NCBI RefSeq assembly: GCF_001685355.1
Contig: NZ_CP016438.1
Coordinates: forward strand, 5,890,001 to 5,954,000
Source: Streptomyces lincolnensis
GTDB taxonomy: Bacteria; Actinomycetota; Actinomycetes; Streptomycetales; Streptomycetaceae
DNA: 64,000 nucleotides
Reading direction: 5' to 3'
The notes beneath the pieces are model-generated. The model did no database searches. It was not told the origin of the DNA and worked only from the letters and a program-made list of their open reading frames with translations. Numbering within the stretch: position 1 is the stretch's first letter; each line of letters starts with the position of its first letter. This document shows, in pieces, positions 40,081-48,608 of this stretch. Position numbers and translations under genes: made by a program.

Positions 40081-40093
40081 GCACGATCACAGA
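40077..40093. promoter_or_regulatory. LacI-type operator 2 (importer side)
   Basis: CTGTGCACGATCACAGA is the exact reverse complement of operator 1 (39977-39993). The centres are 100 bp apart. It overlaps the probable -10 of the importer promoter. Confidence 0.75.
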
Positions 40094-40209
40094 GCCGCGC
40101 AGTCCCTGCGCACAGCCCCTCGGTCACGTGTCCGCAGCCCTCCCCCCACGGCGGTTGCCGCGAACGCGGGACGTTCCGAAGGCGCTCGTCCATATCAGGG
40201 GAGATGAAG

Positions 40210-41538
40210 ATGTCGATCCACCGCCGCCAGATCAGCAGGCGTTCCATGCTCGCCGGGGCCGCAGCCCTCGGCCTGACCAGCACCCTCGCCGCCTGCGGCG
40301 GTTCCGACGACGACTCCGGCAAGAGCAGCGGCCCGGTCAAGCTGACCTACTGGTCGTGGGCGCCGAACATGGAGAAGGTCGCCGCGATCTGGAACAAGAA
40401 GAACCCGGACATCACGGTGACCGTGTCCAAGCAGGCCAGCGGCGGCGAGATCGTCTCCAAGCTGATCACCGCGAAGAAGGCCGGCAACGCCCCCGACCTC
40501 ATCCAGGTCGAGTACCAGTCCCTGCCGACCCTGGTCTCCAACGACGTCCTCGCCGACATCTCGAAGTACGTCGGCGACGCCAAGTCCGAGTTCTCCGACG
40601 GCCTGTGGAAGATGGTGACCCTCGGCACCGACGCCGTGTACAGCGTGCCGCAGGACTCCGCGCCGCTGATGTTCTACTACCGCGAGGACCTCTTCAAGCA
40701 GCACGGACTCAGCGTCCCGAAGACGTGGACGGAGTTCGCCGAGGTCGCCCGCGCCGCCAAGAAGGCCGCCCCGGACGCCTATCTGACCACCTTCTCCTCC
40801 AACGACCCGGGTCTGTTCGCGGGCCTCGCCCAGCAGGCCGGCGGCCAGTGGTGGACCGTCGACGGCGGCGGCAAGTGGACCGTCGGCATCGACGACGCCG
40901 GTACCAGGCAGGTCACCGAGTTCTGGGGCGGCCTGGTGCAGGAGGGAGTCATCGACAACCAGCCGATGTACACCCCGGCCTGGAACCAGGCCCTGAACAA
41001 GGGCACCCACCTGGCCTGGATCTCCGCCGTCTGGGCGCCGGGTGTGCTGGTCTCCTCCGCGCCCGACACCAAGGGCAAGTGGCGCATGGCCCCGCTGCCG
41101 CAGTGGAAGTCGGGCGACAACGTCACCGGCAGCTGGGGCGGTTCCTCCACCGGTGTCTCCAGCGACTCCGAGCACGCCGAGGCCGCGGCGAAGTTCGCCC
41201 GCTGGATCAACACCGACCCCGAGGCGCTGGCCGCGCTGGTCAAGGAGGTCGCGATCTACCCGGCCGCCACCAAGGGCCAGTCCGGCGACATCCTCACGAC
41301 GCCCGAGTTCTTCTCGAACCAGGCCGACTTCTACACCACGGCCGCCGAGATCGCCGCGACCACGGCGCCCTCCGCCTGGGGCCCGAACGTCCAGACCGCC
41401 TACACCGCCTTCCAGGACGGCTTCGGCAGCGCCACCAAGGCGAAGAAGGAGGCCCCGTTCCTCTCCGCCCTGTCCTCGATGCAGTCGAAGACCTTCGACG
41501 ACATGAAGAAGCAGGGCTTCGAGGTGACCGAGGCATGA
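40210..41538 (+). CDS. Carbohydrate ABC transporter solute-binding lipoprotein
   Basis: 442 residues from ATG 40210 (GGGGAG at 6 nt); an in-frame ATG two codons earlier directly abuts that Shine-Dalgarno and is less likely. The leader has RR (IHRRQISRRSMLAG) and the lipobox STLAAC, giving a lipid-anchored Cys. The body is a type 1 extracellular solute-binding protein (VKLTYWSWAPNMEKVAAIWN). With its two permeases and the divergent galactanase, the likely ligand is galacto-oligosaccharide. No ATPase gene is present; the shared MsiK-type ATPase of Streptomyces probably serves it. Confidence 0.9.
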   Translation: MSIHRRQISRRSMLAGAAALGLTSTLAACGGSDDDSGKSSGPVKLTYWSWAPNMEKVAAIWNKKNPDITVTVSKQASGGEIVSKLITAKKAGNAPDLIQVEYQSLPTLVSNDVLADISKYVGDAKSEFSDGLWKMVTLGTDAVYSVPQDSAPLMFYYREDLFKQHGLSVPKTWTEFAEVARAAKKAAPDAYLTTFSSNDPGLFAGLAQQAGGQWWTVDGGGKWTVGIDDAGTRQVTEFWGGLVQEGVIDNQPMYTPAWNQALNKGTHLAWISAVWAPGVLVSSAPDTKGKWRMAPLPQWKSGDNVTGSWGGSSTGVSSDSEHAEAAAKFARWINTDPEALAALVKEVAIYPAATKGQSGDILTTPEFFSNQADFYTTAAEIAATTAPSAWGPNVQTAYTAFQDGFGSATKAKKEAPFLSALSSMQSKTFDDMKKQGFEVTEA

Positions 41539-42530
41539 CCAGCGCTCCGCTCAAGGGCTCCGACCGTATCGAGGTCGGGCCCTTGGCGGACGGCACCGGC
41601 ACCGACCCGTCCGTCCGCCCCAGCAGCACCCGCCGTCGCGGCCGCAGCGCACCGTACTGGTTCCTGGTGCCCACGCTGACGCTCTTCGCCGCCTTCACCG
41701 TGGTCCCGATCGGCTACGCGGTCTGGCTCAGCCTGCACAAGGTCCAGGTCAAGGGCATCGGCCTCGGCAAGGGGGCCCGCTCGGAGGTCTGGAACGGCTT
41801 CGGCAACTACGCCGACGTGCTCAACAACTCCGAGTTCGGCCACAGCGTCCTGCGCGCCTTCGGCTACGGCCTCATCGTCATCCCGACGATGCTGGGCCTG
41901 GCGCTGGTCTTCGCGCTGATGCTGGACACCCCCAAGGCGCGCAGCGCGCCCTTCGCCCGGCTGATGATCTTCCTGCCGTACGCGGTCCCCGGCATCATCG
42001 CGGCCCTGATGTGGGGCTTCCTGTACCTGCCGGCCGTCAGCCCCTTCTACTACCTGCTGGACAAGTTCGGCCTGCCGGAACCCGATCTGTTCAACGGCGG
42101 CAACCTGTACCTGTCCTTCGCGAACATCGCGGTCTGGGGCGGCACGGGCTTCAACATGATCGTCATCTACACCGCGCTCAGGGCGATCCCGCAGGAGATC
42201 TACGAGGCGGCCCGCATCGACGGCGCGTCCAACGTCAGGATCGCGCTCAGCGTCAAGATCCCGATCGTGATGCCCTCGCTGGTGCTCACCTTCTTCTTCT
42301 CGGTGATCGCCACCCTCCAGGTCTTCACCGAGCCGATGGCCCTCAAGCCCCTGACGAACAACCTCCAGAGCACCTGGAGCCCGCTGATGGCCATCTACGA
42401 CAGCGCCTTCCTGAAGTCCGACATCTACGGAGCCTCCGCCACCGCGGTCGTCCTGGCCCTGGCCACGTTCGTCCTCTCCTTCACCCTGCTGCGCATCTCC
42501 GACCGCTACACCCGGGAGGACCGGGCATGA
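41535..42530 (+). CDS. Sugar ABC transporter permease, MalF type
   Basis: 331 residues from ATG 41535, overlapping the binding-protein stop (ATGA). Six membrane helices follow a hydrophilic N-terminus. The cytoplasmic EAA loop is YEAARIDGASNVRIALSVKI, the contact site for the ATPase. Its order after the binding protein and before a second permease is the standard carbohydrate-uptake arrangement. Confidence 0.93.
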   Translation: MTSAPLKGSDRIEVGPLADGTGTDPSVRPSSTRRRGRSAPYWFLVPTLTLFAAFTVVPIGYAVWLSLHKVQVKGIGLGKGARSEVWNGFGNYADVLNNSEFGHSVLRAFGYGLIVIPTMLGLALVFALMLDTPKARSAPFARLMIFLPYAVPGIIAALMWGFLYLPAVSPFYYLLDKFGLPEPDLFNGGNLYLSFANIAVWGGTGFNMIVIYTALRAIPQEIYEAARIDGASNVRIALSVKIPIVMPSLVLTFFFSVIATLQVFTEPMALKPLTNNLQSTWSPLMAIYDSAFLKSDIYGASATAVVLALATFVLSFTLLRISDRYTREDRA

Positions 42531-43402
42531 CCCCCCTCACCCTCACCGCCGACGCCACCGGCCCGTCCCGCGCTCGGCGCACCGCCTGGGTCCCCACCCT
42601 CGTCCTGATCCTCGGCGCCCTGTACTGCCTGATCCCCATCGCCTGGGTGATCATCGCGGCGACCAAGGACCGGTCGGAGCTCTTCTCCACCTTCAGCTTC
42701 GCCCCCGGCACCGGCTTCTTCGACAACCTGAGCGACCTGACGAACTACCGGGACGGCATCTACTGGCAGTGGATGGCCAACTCCGCCTTCTACGCCGGTT
42801 TCGGCGCCCTGCTGTCCGCCGCGGTCTCCGCCGCCGGCGGCTACGCGCTCGGCCGCTACAGCTTCCGGGGCCGTGAGGCCATCTTCAAGATGATCCTGGC
42901 CGGCGTGCTGGTGCCGGGCATCGTGCTCGCCGTACCGCAGTACCTGCTGCTGTCGAAGATGGGCCTGGCCGACTCGTACTGGTCGATGCTGCTGCCGTCG
43001 ATCCTGTCGCCCTACGGCGTCTACCTGGTCCGTATCTACGCGGCCGCCTCGGTGCCCACCGAGCTCATGGAGGCCGCCCGCATGGACGGCGCCAGCGAGT
43101 GGCGGATCTTCTCCCGGATCGCGGTGCCGATGATGATGCCGGGCCTGATCACGGTGTTCCTCTTCCAGTTCGTCGGCATCTGGAACAACTTCCTGCTGCC
43201 GTACGTGATGCTGGCCGACGACACCAAGTTCCCGATCACGCTCGGGCTCTACACGCTGCTCGCCCAGGGGGCCTCGCAGCCCGCCCTCTACACCCTGGTC
43301 ATCACCGGCTGTCTGCTCGCGATCCTCCCGCTGATCGCGCTCTTCCTGGTGATCCAGCGGTTCTGGTCGCTGGACCTGCTGAGCGGCTCGATCAAGTCCT
43401 GA
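42527..43402 (+). CDS. Sugar ABC transporter permease, MalG type
   Basis: 291 residues from ATG 42527, coupled to the previous permease by ATGA. Six membrane helices; the EAA loop is MEAARMDGASEWRIFSRIAV. It pairs with the MalF-type subunit to form the channel. Confidence 0.93.
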   Translation: MTPLTLTADATGPSRARRTAWVPTLVLILGALYCLIPIAWVIIAATKDRSELFSTFSFAPGTGFFDNLSDLTNYRDGIYWQWMANSAFYAGFGALLSAAVSAAGGYALGRYSFRGREAIFKMILAGVLVPGIVLAVPQYLLLSKMGLADSYWSMLLPSILSPYGVYLVRIYAAASVPTELMEAARMDGASEWRIFSRIAVPMMMPGLITVFLFQFVGIWNNFLLPYVMLADDTKFPITLGLYTLLAQGASQPALYTLVITGCLLAILPLIALFLVIQRFWSLDLLSGSIKS

Positions 43403-43434
43403 ACACCCTTTCCGGAACTGCCTGAACGAGGGAC

Positions 43435-44463
43435 ATGACCACCAGCTCCAACGGACGCCGCCGCCCGCCCACCATCCACGACGTGGCGCGGGAGGCGGGC
43501 GTGTCGCGGGGCACCGTCTCCCGCTTCCTGAACGGCGGCCACTACGTCTCACCGGCGGCCCGCCGGTCCGTGGAGTCCGCCATCAGGAAGACCGGGTACG
43601 TGGTCAACCGGCACGCCCGCAGCCTGAGCACGGGCCGCTCGGACTCCGTCGCCTTCCTCCTCACCGAGCCGCAGGAGAAGTTCTTCGAGGACCCCAACTT
43701 CAACATCCTGCTGCGCGGCTGCACCGAGCACCTCGCCCGCCACGACATCCCGCTGCTGCTGATGCTGGCGGCCAGCGACGACGACCGGCGGCGGCTGACC
43801 CGGTACATCACCACGGGCCATGTCGACGGGGTCCTGCTGGTCTCCAGCCACAGCGGGGACCCGGTCGCCGCCGAACTGCGGGACGCGGGCATCCCGTTGG
43901 TGGCCTGCGGCAAGCCCATGGGGCTGGGCACCACGGTGAGTTACGTGGCGGCCGACGACCGCGAGGGCGCCCGCGACATGGTCCGCCATCTGCTGGGCAC
44001 CGGCCGCCGCCGCATCGGCATGATCACCGGCCCGCTCGACCTCCCGGGCGGCACCGACCGCCTCGCCGGCTACCGCGAGGTGCTCGCCGAGGCGGGCGTG
44101 CCCCACGCCCCGGAGCTGGTGGCCGAGGGCGACTACACCCGCAGCGGTGGCGAGCGGGCGGCCCGCCGGCTGCTGGAGTGCGCACCCGACATGGAGGCGG
44201 TGTTCGTCGCCTCCGACCTCATGGCCCAGGGAGTCGTCAACGCCTTGCAGCAGTCCGGCCGTTCGGTCCCCGATGACATCGCTGTCGGCGGCTTCGACGA
44301 CTCCCCGGCGGCCACCTCCGTCAGCCCCGCCCTCACCACCGTCCGCCAGCCCTTCGACCGCATCAGCGCCGAGATGGTCCGCATGCTCCTCGCCCAGATC
44401 GCCGGCGAGGACACCGCCGGGGTGATCCTGCCGACGGAACTGGTGGTGCGCGACTCCGCCTGA
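43435..44463 (+). CDS. LacI-family transcriptional regulator of the galactan cluster
   Basis: 342 residues, starting 32 nt after the permease gene. The helix-turn-helix and hinge are TIHDVAREAGVSRGTVSR then LNGGHYVSPAARRSVESAI. The effector domain is a periplasmic-binding-protein fold (VDGVLLVSSHS, VAVGGFDDSPAATSVSPALT). It probably represses both the importer operon and the divergent GH53 gene through the paired TGTGNNCGNNCACA sites, released by a galacto-oligosaccharide. The effector is inferred. Confidence 0.92.
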   Translation: MTTSSNGRRRPPTIHDVAREAGVSRGTVSRFLNGGHYVSPAARRSVESAIRKTGYVVNRHARSLSTGRSDSVAFLLTEPQEKFFEDPNFNILLRGCTEHLARHDIPLLLMLAASDDDRRRLTRYITTGHVDGVLLVSSHSGDPVAAELRDAGIPLVACGKPMGLGTTVSYVAADDREGARDMVRHLLGTGRRRIGMITGPLDLPGGTDRLAGYREVLAEAGVPHAPELVAEGDYTRSGGERAARRLLECAPDMEAVFVASDLMAQGVVNALQQSGRSVPDDIAVGGFDDSPAATSVSPALTTVRQPFDRISAEMVRMLLAQIAGEDTAGVILPTELVVRDSA

Positions 44464-44556
44464 ACACCCAACCGGAGCGCCCGTCAACGCATGTGAAGGC
44501 TGCGGCCGTCCGGTTCGCGTCGAGTCGGTGGGGCTTTCCATCCGTATTCTCTGATC

Positions 44557-45375
44557 ATGGCCGCACCCACCGCATATTCACTCATCGCCACCGATCTGGA
44601 CGGCACTCTCCTCCGCGCCGACGACACGCTCTCCGACCGGTCGCTCGCCGCGCTCGCGAGGGTGGCGGCGGCCGGTGCCCGGCACCTCGTCGTGACCGGC
44701 CGGCCGGCTCCCAGAGTGCGACCGCTCCTGGACGACCTGGGCAGTTCCGGGCTCGCGGTGTGCGGGCAGGGCGCACAGGTCTACGACGCCCGCACGGACC
44801 GTCTGCTGTGGTCGGTCACGCTGGACCGGGAGCTGGCCGAGACCGCGCTCGGCAAGATCGAGGCCGAGGTGGGCCAGGTGTACGCGGCGGTCGACCAGGA
44901 CGGTGTGGACGGGCTGACCCTGATCGAGCCCGGGTACCTCATGCCGCACCCCACGCTGCCCGCCGTACGCGTCGGGCGGCGCGACGACCTGTGGTCCGCG
45001 CCGATCAGCAAGGTGCTGCTGCGCCACCCCGACCTGTCCGACGACGAGTTGGCGTCGACGGCGCGCTCCGTGGTGGGTTCCCTCGCCACGGTCACCATGT
45101 CGGGCCCCGGGACCGTCGAACTCCAGCCATGCGGCATCACCAAGGCGACGGGACTCGCGCTGGCCGCCGATCACCTGGGCGTGGGCCCCGAGCGGACCAT
45201 CGCCTTCGGGGACATGCCCAACGACATCCCCATGTTCGACTGGGCCGCCCACGGCGTCGCCATGGCCAACGCCCACCCCGAACTCCAGGCCGTGGCCGAC
45301 GAGGTGACCCGGTCGAACGAGGACGACGGCGTCGCCGTCGTCCTCGAAGGGCTCTTCCCGAACGCCGGGTTCTGA
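44557..45375 (+). CDS. HAD-superfamily hydrolase, Cof/IIB type
   Basis: 272 residues. Motif I is LIATDLDGTLLRADD (nucleophile Asp), motif II VVTGRP, motif IV FGDMPNDIPMFDWAAHGVAM. The cap is of class IIB. Such enzymes dephosphorylate sugar phosphates, flavin or pyridoxal phosphates; the substrate here is unknown. TATTCT ends exactly 6 nt before the ATG and there is no Shine-Dalgarno, so translation is probably leaderless. It is separated from the LacI gene by 93 bp. Confidence 0.9.
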   Translation: MAAPTAYSLIATDLDGTLLRADDTLSDRSLAALARVAAAGARHLVVTGRPAPRVRPLLDDLGSSGLAVCGQGAQVYDARTDRLLWSVTLDRELAETALGKIEAEVGQVYAAVDQDGVDGLTLIEPGYLMPHPTLPAVRVGRRDDLWSAPISKVLLRHPDLSDDELASTARSVVGSLATVTMSGPGTVELQPCGITKATGLALAADHLGVGPERTIAFGDMPNDIPMFDWAAHGVAMANAHPELQAVADEVTRSNEDDGVAVVLEGLFPNAGF

Positions 45376-45384
45376 CGCCGGGTT

Positions 45385-46134
45385 CTAGTACGCGCCCCAC
45401 ACGTTGTCGATCGAGCCGTACCGGTCGGCCGCGTAGTTGCAGGCGGCGACGATGTTGGCGACCGGGTCGTACGGGTCGAAGGCCGTGCCGGCCACGTGGT
45501 ACGCCTGGAAGGTCGGGTCGATCGTCTGGAGGAGCCCCTTGGAGGGGGTGCCCGCAGCGGCGTTGGAATCCCAGTTGTTGACGGCCAGCGGGTTGCCGGA
45601 CGACTCGCGCATGACGTTGCGGTGAATACCCTCGTAGGAGCCGGGGATTCCGTTCTGCGCCATGATGTCCATCGCCTGGCGGATCCAGCCGTCGAGGTTG
45701 TTCGGGTACGTCTTGACGGAGGCCTGGATGACACGGGCGACGGACTGGGAGGACTTCTTGGTGGGCGTGGAGGCCTTGTCGGCCGTCTTGCCCGCCTTCG
45801 TCGTCCTGACCTTCAGCTCGACCCCCTCGTGGATCAGCCGGGGGTTGTCGCCGAGGGCCTTGCGGTTGTCCTTGTGGAGTTGCCGCCAGCCGCCGGGAGT
45901 GTCGTACCTCTCCGCGATGCCGTAGAGCGTGTCGCCCTTGACCGTGGTGTACGTGACGGACCTGACCTGCGATGCGGCCTGCGCGGCGGCGGGAGCCTTG
46001 GCCGGCTGTGCGGCGCTCGCGGTGGTCGCGCCCAGGAGCGGGAGGGCGAGGGCGGCGGTCCCGGTTCCGGCGGCGATGACGCCTCGGGTGAGCGGGCTGG
46101 TTCGGGTACGGCGGTGCTTACCTCGTGCGGCCAT
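45385..46134 (-). CDS. Secreted LysM + SLT transglycosylase-like cell-wall hydrolase
   Basis: 249 residues. The basic signal peptide (KHRRTRTSPLTRG) ends near ATTASAAQP. A LysM domain (about 61-109: YTTVKGDTLYGIAERYDTPG) binds peptidoglycan. The C-terminal SLT fold has the catalytic Glu in NVMRESSGNPLAVNNWDSN and the GLLQTIDPTF strand. It cleaves the glycan strand during growth or germination. A c-di-AMP riboswitch precedes it on the same strand. The stop is 9 nt from the convergent HAD gene stop. Confidence 0.92.
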   Translation of the reverse strand: MAARGKHRRTRTSPLTRGVIAAGTGTAALALPLLGATTASAAQPAKAPAAAQAASQVRSVTYTTVKGDTLYGIAERYDTPGGWRQLHKDNRKALGDNPRLIHEGVELKVRTTKAGKTADKASTPTKKSSQSVARVIQASVKTYPNNLDGWIRQAMDIMAQNGIPGSYEGIHRNVMRESSGNPLAVNNWDSNAAAGTPSKGLLQTIDPTFQAYHVAGTAFDPYDPVANIVAACNYAADRYGSIDNVWGAY

Positions 46135-46149
46135 GGCGCTGTTCCTCTC

Positions 46150-46350
46150 CGGCGCCTGCGAGGTGAGCTGTCGGGTTCGGGCGGGAGCTGCCCGGGCGCG
46201 CCGCCTTACGGCGACACGACTTCACCCCTAGCCGTTCCGGTGCGACGTGTGTCGTCCGGCCCGGCGACTTACCTGGGTCCCCCGCTCCTGCCGTGCGAGT
46301 GTCTTCGTCGATGTGTCTCGGTTCGGGCGGCGGCAGGATTCGGCGTCCGC
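46150..46350 (-). promoter_or_regulatory. c-di-AMP (ydaO/yuaA) riboswitch upstream of the LysM/SLT gene
   Basis: Read on the minus strand, the conserved blocks appear in order. The CGGCAGGAGCGGGGGACCCA block (46293-46274) is first, with the complementary 5' arm AATCCTGCCG (46340-46331). GGGGTGAA (46228-46221) follows, then CCGAACCCGACAGCTCACCT (46180-46161) and CGCAGGC. These match the ydaO consensus as known from Bacillus and Streptomyces. In Streptomyces this class precedes wall hydrolase and resuscitation-promoting-factor genes and switches expression off when c-di-AMP is high. Confidence 0.9.
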
Positions 46351-46595
46351 CCGACAGGCCCGGAACGTATGCGAGAGCACATGTCCGGAACAAGAGGCGG
46401 ATTCACGCACCGTGCCCGTTGACCTCGCTAGGAGGCCTATGGGGCGCTTGATCCTTTGCTGGTGCCAAGACTCAACTGGCGCGAGGGGCAAGGGGGAAGT
46501 GGGGCCGGTGCGCCGGGAGGTCCATCGGGTCGCGAGTGACTCAAATCACCGACGCCCTCAAGTCCGGTGAATCGGGCATTCAGTCCAATGTGGTC
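46351..46595. other. Intergenic region upstream of the riboswitch
   Basis: About 245 bp between the riboswitch and the end of the CocE/NonD gene. It should contain the riboswitch promoter on the minus strand, but no clear -35/-10 pair stands out. No gene is supported. Confidence 0.5.
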
Positions 46596-48590
46596 TCAAC
46601 CGGCCGTCCGGGGGATGTGCTTTTCCCAGGTGCGGTGGAACACGACCTCTCCGCCGTCCGTGCAGACCACCTCGTTCGAGGTGAGAAAGTCGGATGCGTC
46701 GCAGGTGGTCTCCGAACGGGTGCGCACCGTGACGTCCCAGGCCAGGTCCGGCCGGTGCAGCCGGATCGACCACTCCGAGCGGGCGCGGGCCGACAGCGGG
46801 TCCACCTCGTTGATCGTGTACGTCTCCAGCGCGTCCTCGGCGAACTCCAGCCCGTCGGGATACACCCGGGTCCCGCCGTACCGGGGGTCCACCTCAAGCC
46901 GCCACTCGCCCTTGGCCACGTCCCGCACGACCAGGCGCTCGGGGCGCGGTTCGTCGAGGGTCACCGGGGAGGTGACCCCCAGCGGCTCGGACTGCTCGGG
47001 CTCCTCGAAGACGATCTCCCCGTCGAACTCCCTCTCGCGCACCGGGAGTTCGAGCGAACTGCCCGCCGGGTCCAGCGTGAACCCCGCCGCCGAGTCGGCC
47101 TGCGGCCAGATCCACGGCCAGTACGCGGAGGACACCGCGAGCCGGATGCGATGGCCGGCGGGAAAGGCGTGCCCGATGCCGTTCAGCTCGAACTCGACGT
47201 CCTCCGTGGCCCCCGGCACCCACGGCACGACCTTGTCCCGCCCCTGCCGGGCCGTCAGGTTCAGCGCGCCCCGCGTGACCAGGGTGGCGGAGCCGTCCGG
47301 GGCCACGTCGCAGACCCGCGCGATCACCTGGCCGCGCGGTACTTCGGAGGTCAGCCTGAGCCGCACCCTCGGCCGTCCCAGCACCCACGTCTCCTCGTCC
47401 ACCGGGAACTCGAAGCACACCGACCGCGCGTCCTCCTCCCGCTGGTCCGGCGGCAGGTCGGCGTCGTTGCCAAAGGGGAAGAAACGGCCGGCGTCCACCC
47501 CGGTGTGCTGCGGGGAGCGGACGGGTCGCGGGGCGCCCTGAAGGTCGTACGAGAGGGTCCGCACGTGGGGCGAGGGCCAGGCCGGCTCGCCGACCCAGCG
47601 GCCGGGGAGGGTGTCGTAGACCGTGGCCGGCGGGTGGGAGTCGCTGATGTAGGCGCGCAGGAGGGGTTCGCGCATGACGCCGGTGTCGATGCCCTTGAGG
47701 TGCTGGTCCCACCAGCGCAGGGTCTCCTGGAGGAAGCCGATCGCCGGGCCGGGCGGCAGACCGCGGTCGGGGTACTGGTGGGACCAGGGCCCGATGAGGC
47801 CGCGCACGCGCGCGTGCGGGAGATGTTCCACCAGCCGCAGGACGGTGTCCCGGTACGGGTCGTGCCAGCCGCCGACGGCCAGGACGGCGGCGTCGATCGC
47901 GCCGTAGTCCTCGCAGACGCTGCCGCGTTGCCAGTAGCGGTCGCGGGTCTGGTGGTCGAGCCAGGTGTGGATGAAGGGCTCGACCTCCTCCAGGCGCCCC
48001 AGCCACATCTCCCGCCAGGCCTCGCCGACGTGGTGCGGGTCCGGCGGACGGGAGACGAAGGCGAGCATCGTCGCCGCCCAGGCGTGCATGTCCACCGCGA
48101 GGACGGAACCTCCCAGGTAGTGCACGTCGTTGTCATAGCGGTCGTCGGTGGAGCAGACGGTGACGACCGCCTTGAGCGGCTCGGGTGCGAGGGCCGCGAT
48201 CTGAAGGGAGTTGAAGCCGCCCCAGGAGATGCCGAACATGCCGACCTTGCCGTCGCACCAGGGCTGCTGCGCCAGCCAGTTCACCACCTCGGCCCCGTCG
48301 GCCAGTTCGGTCGCCGAGTACTCGTCGCCCGGCATGCCCTCGCTGTTGCCGTGCCCGCGCACGTCGACGCGGACGGAGGCGTAGCCGTGGCCCGCGTACC
48401 AGGGGTGGCGCTGCCGGTCGCGGGGCGCGGTCCAGTCGGTCAGGCGGTAGGGCAGGTATTCGAGGATCGCGGGTACCGGTTCGTTCGTGAGGGGCCGCCA
48501 CACGCGCGCGTAGAGGAGCGTGCCGTCCGACAACGGGACGCGGAGGTCCTCGTGGGTCGTCTCGTAGGGGAAGGACGTACGGATGTGCAT
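46596..48590 (-). CDS. CocE/NonD-family hydrolase (X-Pro dipeptidyl-peptidase-like)
   Basis: 664 residues. The alpha/beta-hydrolase core has the nucleophile elbow GMFGISWGGFNSLQ, an Asp-containing strand and His in LIGPWSHQYPD. The C-terminal 220 residues form the beta-sandwich typical of PepX_C proteins (RLRLTSEVPRGQVIARVCD). Members are Xaa-Pro dipeptidyl-peptidases, cocaine esterases or glutaryl acylases. No signal peptide is seen, so it acts in the cytoplasm. It is 18 nt downstream of a peptide transporter gene on the same strand, favouring a peptidase role. Confidence 0.88.
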   Translation of the reverse strand: MHIRTSFPYETTHEDLRVPLSDGTLLYARVWRPLTNEPVPAILEYLPYRLTDWTAPRDRQRHPWYAGHGYASVRVDVRGHGNSEGMPGDEYSATELADGAEVVNWLAQQPWCDGKVGMFGISWGGFNSLQIAALAPEPLKAVVTVCSTDDRYDNDVHYLGGSVLAVDMHAWAATMLAFVSRPPDPHHVGEAWREMWLGRLEEVEPFIHTWLDHQTRDRYWQRGSVCEDYGAIDAAVLAVGGWHDPYRDTVLRLVEHLPHARVRGLIGPWSHQYPDRGLPPGPAIGFLQETLRWWDQHLKGIDTGVMREPLLRAYISDSHPPATVYDTLPGRWVGEPAWPSPHVRTLSYDLQGAPRPVRSPQHTGVDAGRFFPFGNDADLPPDQREEDARSVCFEFPVDEETWVLGRPRVRLRLTSEVPRGQVIARVCDVAPDGSATLVTRGALNLTARQGRDKVVPWVPGATEDVEFELNGIGHAFPAGHRIRLAVSSAYWPWIWPQADSAAGFTLDPAGSSLELPVREREFDGEIVFEEPEQSEPLGVTSPVTLDEPRPERLVVRDVAKGEWRLEVDPRYGGTRVYPDGLEFAEDALETYTINEVDPLSARARSEWSIRLHRPDLAWDVTVRTRSETTCDASDFLTSNEVVCTDGGEVVFHRTWEKHIPRTAG

Positions 48591-48608
48591 GAGCGTGACC
48601 CCGTGAGT

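Noticed and set aside
46430..46570. Plus-strand small ORF beginning MGRLILCWCQDS after AGGAGG
   Set aside because: The ribosome binding site is only 3 nt from the ATG, the frame is antisense to the riboswitch promoter region, and no family is recognised.
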